A DNA stretch of 64,000 bases. Origin: Hirsutella rhossiliensis (taxonomy: Eukaryota; Ascomycota; Sordariomycetes; Hypocreales; Ophiocordycipitaceae). A model generated the notes under the pieces. That model had not been told where the DNA came from. It searched no databases and worked only from the letters and a program-made list of their open reading frames with translations. The translations under genes were made by a program, and so were the position numbers. The DNA lies in NCBI RefSeq assembly GCF_020360975.1, contig NW_025408688.1:124001-188000 (forward strand), in the 5' to 3' direction. Below are positions 56,456-64,000 of the stretch, piece after piece. Numbering within the stretch: position 1 is the stretch's first letter; each line of letters starts with the position of its first letter.

Positions 56456-57588
56456 ATGTTTCTATCTTTACTTTTTGCCTGCGCCGCTGTGGTAAGCGCG
56501 TGTAAACCTGAGCGCAAGGGATTGTGGATAGTCCAAAAGGATCAGTATGCGATCGATGCAGCAGAACACCTTGGTGTCGCCGTGGAAGACATATCAAAGC
56601 TTAATTATGGGAACAGACTAAGCTTAATTGTTCCGGGTCAAACAGTCACGATTCCATATGTTTCTTCGCTTCTGCCGCCGGCGACATGGAATATGGAAGC
56701 AATTACGACAGGGAGCGCGATTAGTTGCAGAGCATATCTCGAAATGGTGCCATCAACAACACTTAACACACGAGTCAAAAATACATTGAGTACTGTGACA
56801 AGGGGTTCTTTCTCGACATCCACGCGTCGTCTAGGCCAAACGTCGACTGCATCATCCAAAAAATCGACGTTGTGGACAATGACGAAAAGTGCAGACACCG
56901 AAGCCAATCCAATTGTGACAACTACAAGCGAGGCTACATCCAAGCTTGTCGAAGTGTCACTTTCGAGTGGGAAAGACATCTCGACGCCTTCTACGGCGCT
57001 GTCTGAAACCCTCCATACTGGGCAGTCTTCGAACGCCTGTGGAAGCACGAACCGCATCTCGGCCACATCGTCACCAGCGTCTGAACCCACGTCGGACTCT
57101 GGCTCAAGCCCTTTGTGCATCGCACAGAAGGCTCCAAGAATAGGCGGAAAGGTTGACCCTGAAGAGCAGGCGCGCTTGGCCAGTATTTTCTGTCAGGAGG
57201 AGAGGGATCCTCTCAGCTCCAAGAACCCCAGCTTCCTTAAGCAGTACTGGAATGGAGCAAATACCTACTTCTACTCCCTCTATTGGACTGGCGGGGACAT
57301 GGGTTGTTCCTATACGGAAAAGATCGACAGAACTTTGTGCGCGGAGACGATGAAAAAGAACTATTTGGCCTGTAAGTTGCCTATTAACTTTCTAGTCTGT
57401 AAAGCTGACGCTAGGTCTCAGGTAACAATGACGGCGCTGGTGGTTTCACAGAGAGACAATGCGTAATTTATGAGTTTCGGCATTTTGAAGCAGAGCCTGA
57501 GCCTGGACTCTACTCAGTGTCTTCACGGCCTCTTTTACATGTCTCAGAAACGGTCTCGGCTACGGCGTCGAAACGAACACATCCATAG
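56456..57588 (+). CDS. Secreted LysM-domain protein
   Basis: The predicted product is about 360 aa from two exons (56456-57371, 57422-57588). The 50-bp intron has GTAAGT, a CTGAC branch site and CAG. Splicing changes the end from a short unrelated tail to CNNDGAGGFTERQCVIYEF, which fits the Gly/Cys-rich close of fungal LysM proteins, so I prefer the spliced model. Residues 1-16 (MFLSLLFACAAVVSAC) are a signal peptide. One LysM follows (WIVQKDQYAIDAAEHLGVAVEDISKLNYGNR...VPGQTVTIPY, about 24-67), then a Ser/Thr-rich linker likely O-glycosylated. A Cys-containing C-terminal domain (CIAQKAPRIGGKVDPEEQARLASIFC onward) ends it. LysM domains bind chitin-type glycans outside the cell. A TATA-like site lies about 60 bp upstream. 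Confidence 0.85.
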
Positions 57589-57956
57589 ATAACCCTACGT
57601 TCACCTGTTCGCGCACAACTTAACTGTGAAGGAAGGTGCTTTCTAATTCTGCTCGAACATGAGATAATTGGCAGGGTGTCAAGATGTAAGCACAGGTGTA
57701 CCCTTTCATCATTTGCCTGACCCTTGCGCCCAGTCAGCGATCAGAGTCGGATGCACCAAGGCAGGAAGATGTATGAAATTTATTTATGGCAGTGAAATAA
57801 GCAGCATTCACGCTACCAGACCTTTAGCGCTCAGGATACGTATTTAGATAGAATGCGCGATAAATGTTGTGTCGCAATATCAAGCCTGCTTAGGATGATT
57901 ACTCATGAAGTGGCGATATTACTACGCAACGCCGCTGTTGCCTGGAAGGCAACAGC
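57589..57956. other. Spacer between LysM gene and pogo element
   Basis: About 370 bp with no gene; it presumably holds the LysM transcript end. A short inverted repeat (GTTGCC...GGCAAC) lies at 57937-57953. Confidence 0.4.
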
Positions 57957-57958
57957 TA

Positions 57959-60149
57959 CCCATGCCCCACCCCCCTTTCGGTAACACCCACCTTTCGGTA
58001 GCGCAATTGAAAAATTCTCCACCAAAAGTCTACCATTTGAACTACATGAAATATGATCAGAACTTAACATTATAAACACAAAAATTATATCATTCCGTAG
58101 AGAAATGGACGCTCTTATATGTACCGGCGCTTTTTTACCATTCGCCCGGATCTGGCGGTGACTGGAAGGGCTTCGGTGCCACCTTGACTTCGATCACTGA
58201 AGCTGTCTCCACCTCTGAGACCGCCTCCTCCTCTGTGTCAGAATTCAGCACAACGGCTATCTCTTGGCTTTTAATTTGGGGAATGGCTTCCTCAGCCACC
58301 AAAGCTTCACTGAGAGTCATGAACCGTCTGTTCGGGTTCGGAATTGCTCTCCTCTTCTTGCCTCTCTGCAGCCGGGCCACTTCTTCCTCTAGCTTCGCGA
58401 TTCTGTTGCTGTGCTCGGCAAGCGTCTGTTCTTGGGCTTCAAAGCCTCTAGCTATCACGGCGTATCGTCTCCGGGTGCCAGGAGTCTTGTTCTTTCCGAA
58501 ATCGCGAATCTGGCGGCTGTTTCTTGGCGTATCATCAGAACCCAAAATGGCGCGGACTTTGGAGACGTCTCTATAATGTCCGCGTGAATTTCTGGATGCC
58601 GCAATGCCTTGGATCGTGAGATCGGCCAATTCCCAGTGACCCTCCAGCCGGACAATATATTCTTTGCCGTCATTCCAACCTCGCGCGCTTTAGCATATGC
58701 CCGTATAAAATTGACCTTATGAACAGGCGCAGAATCGGTCAAACAGGTCAATTTCTGAAGTTCTTTCCGGTAAGCTGCCTTGGAGGCATTGAATACACCG
58801 TTATCTAACGGCTGGAGGCCATGAGAGCAGTGGGCAGGAAGGTAACAGCAATAAACGTTGTTCAAAAAGCATGTGGCCATCCATGCATCCTGGTCCCGGT
58901 TAACGGTAATTCCTACAGAGGTGGATAAAGAAACGCACCGTTGCATGACTTCCATGTCCATCTAATATGATCAGTCTAGCATCTGAGGCATCGGCTGGTC
59001 GCGTCTGGGGCAAATAGACCCTCTCAAGCCACTCAATAGCGATATGGTTGTCCGTCCATCCGTTGGGCGACGTTATGTAATGCCAGTCGGCTATTTTGCC
59101 GAATTCCGTCAAGAACCACTGTTTCTGAAGTTCTTTGCCCTTAAAGATAATGCCAGGGTAAGGACACGGCCGTCCGCGGTGATAGCTTCAATAAATGAGG
59201 TCCAGTTGCGGGACTGTGGCCCTTTCAGAAGGGCCTTCCGTTTTGGGTCTGCACTCCCAACCACAAGACTATCCAAACCTGGCAAAAAGAGTCTGGTTAG
59301 TAAAAGTAATGAAAGACAAGCCAAATACTCACCAAAGCCAGACATAATACCGCCTTCGTCAACATTCACGGTATTTTCTGGTTTAATCCATCCATACTCC
59401 TTTTCCTGATATCGAAGAACCAGTGAACCGCACGAGGCGTAAAAGCATTAAATCGGTTAGCTTCCTGACGTCTCCCACGCTTGTTCTTGATGTCCGGATG
59501 GCGATTGATGAATTTAGAGACCCAGTTGCGCCCCACTGTCCGCTCGTTGTTCAGTTGCTTCATAAGAGCCTCCACACATGCGCGGATCTGACTGTGGGAG
59601 GGAGCATAGCCGAGAGACTCTTGGCGGAGGATCCAAGAAACCAAGCGAGCTTCCTGAGACTTACTCAAGAGTTGACGAGGCTGGATCTGATCAGCCAGGG
59701 CTACCTGGCCTTTGAGTCTGTCGGAAATAGACTGCTGAGGTATGTCATACTTTTGGGCGGCGCGGTACTGCGACAAGCCGTTTTTGTGACATCAATTATC
59801 GCATTAGCCATAATATCATCCGTATAAATACTCCGAGGCCGCTTTAAGGTCATTTTGGCCATGTGGTGGAGGAATAACGAGAAGAATCATCGTCAGGAGG
59901 CGGAAGGAGATTAGGGGGTTGGATGGTAATTTCGCGTGCAAGGTTCGCACAGGCCACAGACCCTGTACAAACATTCAACCATCGAAAAGTAGAATTCAAT
60001 CAATCCTCTATCTACTCCAAGTGACGGCTTGTGAATATCTTCAAAGCTGGCTGGAATCGGTGTAAGTGAAATTGATGGGTTTTGGTGGGGATATTTCCTA
60101 ATGCGCTACCGAAAGGTGGGTGTTACCGAAAGGGGGGGGGGGGGCATGG
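57959..60149 (-). mobile_element. Pogo/Fot-type DNA transposon
   Basis: This 2.19-kb element is bounded by TA (57957-57958 and 60150-60151). Terminal inverted repeats of about 48 bp include CCTTTCGGTAACACCCACC and TTTCGGTAGCGCA on the left and their reverse complements on the right. The right repeat has a 13-G run (60132-60144) where the left has a shorter, interrupted C run. It contains one damaged transposase gene on the minus strand. Confidence 0.9.
58135..59862 (-). pseudogene. Pogo-type transposase, frameshifted
   Basis: The start is probably ATG 59862 (MAKMTLKRPRSIYTDDIM). A psq-type helix-turn-helix (YRAAQKYDIPQQSISDRL) and a CENP-B-type domain (to NRHPDIKNKRGRRQEANR) bind DNA. The DDE_1 domain shows NVDEGGIMSGFG (59355), LIILDGHGSH (58960) and LQPLDNGVFN (58800). 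A 54-bp intron at 59279-59332 (GTGAGT, TACTAACC, CAG) joins MSGFG to LDSLVVGS. The C-terminal part has a coiled coil (EQTLAEHSNRIAKLEEEVARLQRGKKRR). Frames slip near 59780 (one A missing from an A run), 59145, 58925 and 58500. The stop is at 58135. Confidence 0.85.
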
Positions 60150-60151
60150 TA

Positions 60152-60655
60152 ATGCGTAGGCAGGCAACAAGTCTTTCATTTGTGTATAAAGAGCTGCACA
60201 ATTCCCCTGCAGCTCATTCACTCACCTCTTGTTCTTTAGATAATTCTCATCAATTGACTGATGCCATTCAGGTCGCTTTGCACAGCCGCTGTCGTGCCAG
60301 GTGTGGGCCGTAACTGTCTGACATGTTGCTGTTAAGCGATGCTATAAACCCTTCTGCATAACGTCACCCTGACGCCAAAGCAGCCTAGGTGGCGACATGG
60401 GCAAATCTCAAGGCATCCAAACATCGATATATGGAAAACCCTCTGTCTGTCATTGAGGATAGACGGCAATTCACATGTGGGCTCTCACTTTTCATTTTCG
60501 GCCCCTACTAAAGAGCAGCCACTCTCAAGAAGAATTATCTTCATCAACTGGCTGGAAAGGGGCGTTCGCGATAGCTTGAACTCGGCGTCTTACGACATTC
60601 TTGAAAGGGCATCGTCACTAGTTCTCCTGGTGCCACTTCTCCCCGGGCAGATAGT
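60152..60655. other. No recognisable gene
   Basis: About 500 bp with small open frames only and no repeat or protein match. Confidence 0.4.
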
Positions 60656-60735
60656 GTAAGGATCGGAAGCACGACTAAGCAGAAAGTAAAGAACCGGAGA
60701 GTCATTGATTCTATTGTTGATCTCTGTAAAGCTCC
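60656..60735 (-). repeat. Partial LTR of the same solo-LTR family
   Basis: On the minus strand the end reads CCTTACA as in the + strand LTRs, and AGAAAGTAAAGAACCGGAG and TTGATCTCTG align with 46045-46110. The LTR start (TGTCAC) is not found, so the copy is truncated, or too diverged, at about 60735-60790, where LINE sequence begins. Confidence 0.6.
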
Positions 60736-60796
60736 TTTAGGGGTTATGTTTCCATCGTCTTTATACTCTTGAAGTAGAACAAGCTGTTATACAATG

Positions 60797-62200
60797 TCAT
60801 GGCCCACATCTCACGGAGGATGAGCAAGCTGACCCTAGAAGAGATTAAAGACAAAGTGATGGCAGCGGGAGCTTGGAAAGCACCTGGAGAGGGCCTCCCG
60901 GCGATGGTGGGGAAGCGGCTCTCGCACGTAGGGAAATACAGGATGTGGAATCTCTTTGATGCGTCGCTCCAAGACACCAACGGCGGACAGCGAAGATCAT
61001 CGTCCTAAAGAAACCGAGGAAAGGCGAACACGCTGGCCAAGGCCTGGCGGCCAATTTCCCCCGGCCGACTCTTGGCAAAATCCTGAGGGCGGTTGTCCCG
61101 GAAGACAACTCCTGTGCAGCGAAGACCCATAGACTCCTGCACGAAAATCACTTCGCGGCGAGAAAACGTAGGCCGGCGGAGCAGGCACTCATACTCCTGC
61201 AGGAACAGACTTGTGAAGCATGGCAAACTAGCAGGCAGCTTGGTCAGCTTTGACGTGAGGAGTGCGTACAATGGCGTATGCACAGAGTGACTACTGGAGA
61301 GGATAAAAGCCAGGGGAATTCTAGAAAGATTGGCAAACTGTATGGATGCGCTCTACTAGTGGTTTACGGCCTCAGTGGGTTTGAATGGGCACCCATCCGA
61401 GGAACGAGTCTTGCCCCAGGCAGGTGTGTCCAATGGGTCATCATTGTCACCAATCGCATTCCTATTCTTCAATTCAGACTTGGTGCAAAGACGGATCAAT
61501 GCAAAAGATGTTTCGATCGCATTTGTAGACAACTGCTTCGCTTCCACCTTTGCATTTCTCCATGAGATCGAGAGAGTATCCAATCGACTATTGCCGAAGC
61601 CCTCCAGTAGGAAAGACGTAGCGGCGCGACACTGGAAGCATACAAGCCACCGTCATTTACTTCACAAGAGAATTGGAACGAACCAGTGACACACCGTTTA
61701 TGATACAAGAACAGCAGGATGTCAAAACGAAAAGCAGACGAAACTCCTAGGGTGGCTATGAACGCAATTCTTCAGTACAGGGCTGTCACGCGCCTAAAGT
61801 GCTTGACTCCGGTAGATGGCTGGTTGATTCCAACTACTGGCTGGAGTGACTATTCCAGAGAAAGCACGGGGCTGGGAGGCATCTCGTGGTTATAAAGTAG
61901 GGTAGCATAACCCTTGGAGGAGCTCGTCAGAGATCAACGAATTGAATTATTGGCCCAGTTCTTCACTCTCTGTTTCGTTGTGTGTGTGCGCCTTACAAGG
62001 GCGCACGTGGCTAGAGCGGCCGCCAGAGGGCTCACGGCCACCATGGGTATGCGTAGACTGGATATGGTTCCTCCACAGGTGGCGGGACAATTGTTAGTCG
62101 CAACGGTAGCGCCCGCCATGGATTATGCCTCTAAAATTTTGGATGCACCCGTATGGCGTGAGAAGTGGTCTGACAGGGCCAGAATTAAGTTGTTTCAAGA
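60797..62200 (+). pseudogene. Tad-like LINE reverse transcriptase remnant
   Basis: Fragments in order are ISRRMSKLTLEEIKDKVMAAGAWKAPG (60805), LKKPRKGEHA with PTLGKIL (61005-61085), RRPAEQALILLQEQ (61170), LVSFDVRSAYNGVC (61245), PSEERVLPQAGV...SLSPIAFLFFNSDLVQRRINA (61395-61500) and AFVDNC (61520). After the LTR insertion come RAAARGLTATMGMRRLDMVPPQVAGQLLVATVAPAMDYASKI (62015-62140). FVDN stands where LINE reverse transcriptases have an aspartate pair (xxDD), so the active site is lost as well as the frame. No endonuclease or RNase H part is recognisable. Confidence 0.82.
61784..61997 (+). mobile_element. Solo LTR inserted in the LINE remnant
   Basis: This 214-bp LTR starts TGTCACGCGCC and ends GCGCCTTACA, with AGGGC at 61779-61783 and 61998-62002. 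TATAAAG lies at 61891-61897. The sequence is close to 54313-54528. LINE reverse transcriptase sequence continues on both sides, so the LTR element arrived after the LINE. Confidence 0.94.
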
Positions 62201-62262
62201 ACGACACGGTCGAGCCGGCGAGAAAGGGACTCCCGAATCCGCTCTTTCAAACCAAGAACAAG

Positions 62263-62370
62263 ATCCACGTCTCGCGGCAGGGCACGGATAAGCCGACACC
62301 AAGTGAATTACCAGGTCTCTCGTCAGTGAGGCATAAGTCGCGGTTTGCGCTTATGCTCTGTTGGTTCTGG
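62263..62370 (+). pseudogene. Helitron Rep-helicase scrap
   Basis: The translated stretch KIHVSRQGTDKPTPSELPGLSSVRHKSRFALML matches the block EIHVSWQGAEKPAPSELSGLLSVRRQVVERALVWL found in units 2-4 (for example 18511-18618). It is only about 36 codons with no flanking Helitron sequence, so it is an isolated fragment next to the LINE. Confidence 0.75.
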
Positions 62371-62648
62371 TGATCTCGACCTCCACTCATGACGAGGATG
62401 CCATAGAGTTTGGTACTTGCTCCTGGAAACGACCGCAGGTGCCTGCTCCAGTCTCTATGCAGAGGCCGAACGACGCACTAAGGTCAAGATAGTGTCGAAG
62501 TGTTCTTAGGTATGTTGAGGGGGAAGAGGATGGAAAAAAGGAAAGTGGGAGACGAGGAGTCTCTGAGCCGTTGGTGAGAAAATGACCCGGAGCCAAAACC
62601 TGCTTTACTTTACTAGGTAACGTCTTCTCATGAGACTCACACTGAAGC

Positions 62649-62709
62649 TATCGCACGGAGGATGAGCAAGTGAGCATAAAGATCAGGGACTGGAAGGCTC
62701 TTGTTCCTA
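62649..62709. repeat. 60-bp match to the amine oxidase insertion
   Basis: TATCGCACGGAGGATGAGCA and the next 40 bp match 41498-41558 with one substitution and a small gap. The flanks differ. The parent element is unknown. Confidence 0.75.
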
Positions 62710-62762
62710 TCTAATGAGTGGGAATAATCAATCCTTAAATACATCAGTTGTAAGAGTGAGTG

Positions 62763-62815
62763 GAGCTGCTGCCTGCAGGCAGCAGCTCGCCTAGTGTCTA
62801 CTGCCTGCCAGGCAG
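62763..62815. repeat. Two adjacent palindromes
   Basis: A perfect 26-bp palindrome is centred on CTGCAG at 62763-62788. A second, 15-bp one (CTGCCTGCCAGGCAG) lies at 62801-62815. They share the CTGCCTG core. Confidence 0.9.
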
Positions 62816-62829
62816 CAAGCAGGGAGCGC

Positions 62830-64000
62830 CGACCCTGCAGCGCTGAAATCTCCTGGGTGACAGAAGGGCTATTTCCAGGTACATGCGTCTTAGCACGGAC
62901 AGCAGTATGGTCCTGTCCGTGGAATGCCCAGCTTCGAGGTCTCATAGACGCCATTCAACTTGCTCCGAATTCTGCTGTTGGCATTGGGCATGCGTGGCTG
63001 GCCCGCATGCATTAGCCCAGACAATAGCGTCAAAGATATCCCTATGGATGCAGATCGTATTCCCATGTTTCTTGAAATGGTTGCCACAGCTAGTAAGAAC
63101 TCAAACACCCCTTGTTCTCTAAGGAATACACCGGGATCCGAAGCCTACCTCCACTTCACACCAGCTTTCGAGATGGTTGCCATACTGGACAACAGATCAA
63201 AATGTTCAGGCGTTGAAAGTCACCTTACTGCGGTTCAATATGCGCTTCTACTACGCAGCCTGCGATGCAGCTAGAGCGCACCCCCGCTTCTCAGGTCGAC
63301 AGGATGGTGCGGCAGTCATTGGATGAGAGCTAGAGCCGCTCGCGTGATCATGCTCCATGAGCGTTAGATGACGCTTACTTACGCTCGCCGCAGGAGACGG
63401 CACCGCCTCTTGAGGCTCTCTGCCTTTGAAGAACAACGAGTGTTTTGGGAACGAAGGGACGGAAGGGCCGTCGGACCCCTTCACCTCCTCCCCTCAGTCC
63501 CCATTCTCGATTCGTCCGTCACAATTCGTGTCTCCCCACCCTTTTGAATGTTGCGTAAGCCACTGTCGGCTAGTATAGGCACCGCTGTTAGTAGGTCACC
63601 TGAAGGATCAAGGAGGGCCACCTGAAGGATCATTATGAGGCCATGTATCGGGACCCATAAAGACCTCACGTATGGGGCCAGTTTGGTGCCTATGTAAGTC
63701 ACCTGAGGGTCCCTCTGACTACGGCATAAATAGGGCCCTGTGGCCGCTTCTTTCTAGCTAGATCATGCATCTTTATCCCTTCTTATGTTGCCCCTACCTC
63801 ATGAGTACCAGAATAACAGTCCATCGACAGCCACCTTTAACTGGGCCCACAGTGGGAGCCAATGCACAGTTTATTCCGCCCGGAGGGAATAACCCTAGAG
63901 GGCCACGATACTAAGCTATTACAGATCCTCCATCTCATCCTTGTATTTTTACTTTCTTGGCACGCAAGTGTTAAGGAAGTAGCCCACTCACACACCTTTT
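62830..64000. other. No confident gene; possible LTR at the right edge
   Basis: Short open frames only. From about 63580, GCCACCTGAAGGATCA-like motifs recur (63595, 63619, 63700), followed by CATAAATAGGG near 63725 and a stretch near 63905 (ATACTAAGCTATTACAGAT) resembling 42866-42890 beside the gypsy fragment. This looks like retroelement LTR sequence, but no TG...CA ends or duplication could be set. Confidence 0.35.

Noticed and set aside
60811..60828. 17-bp match CACGGAGGATGAGCAAG to the 41498/62649 repeat
   Set aside because: Here it lies within an expected LINE coding block and the match does not extend; one 17-mer coincidence in 64 kb is plausible.
1..64000. Starship captain (DUF3435 tyrosine recombinase)
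   Set aside because: The only tyrosine recombinase seen (49130-51790) has Ndc10-type and GCR1_C features of Cryptons, not a DUF3435 domain.

Overview
The window is transposon-dense DNA from a filamentous fungus, most likely an ascomycete (Pezizomycotina). The evidence is short GT-AG introns of 50-93 bp with CTGAC or CTAAC branch sites, a secreted LysM protein, DUF3723 and MYND proteins, and a typical fungal mixture of Helitrons, MULE, Crypton, Tc1, pogo, Tad-like LINE and small solo LTRs. I cannot name the genus. No rRNA, tRNA or CRISPR was recognised.

Positions 1-35467 are one head-to-tail array of related Helitron units, about 10.4-11.6 kb each, all with Rep-helicase genes on the + strand. 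Unit 1 (1-2085) is only a helicase tail. Units 2 (2086-13659) and 3 (13660-24073) carry, in order, a MYND zinc-finger gene (+), an unrecognised gene (-) with one conserved intron, a spacer, and a large Rep-helicase gene (+) with two conserved introns. Unit 4 (24074-35467) has the same plan but lacks the MYND gene. The units end in, or next to, copies of a 17-bp inverted-repeat arm; in units 2 and 3 this is combined with a hairpin. The unit 3 MYND gene is the only complete-looking cargo gene.

Positions 35561 to about 41295 hold a second, unrelated Helitron-like element. It sits inside an amine oxidase pseudogene, with short fragments of that gene on both sides. A gypsy integrase scrap and a 5'-truncated DUF3723 gene follow. 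The DUF3723 gene is interrupted by a MULE (43366-46557) with long inverted repeats, an 8-bp target duplication and an uninterrupted 759-aa transposase. A solo LTR lies inside the MULE.

The right part (47.5-64 kb) contains further solo LTRs with 5-bp duplications, a 15-bp minisatellite, a broken Crypton tyrosine recombinase, an internally deleted Tc1 element, a broken pogo element with TA duplications, and a dead LINE interrupted by a solo LTR. A Helitron scrap and several uncharacterised stretches complete it. The LysM gene (56456-57588) is the only likely intact host gene.

Many reading frames break by a single missing base in a short homopolymer, in unrelated elements, mixed with a few true nonsense changes. 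Whether that is decay or assembly error decides how alive these elements are.
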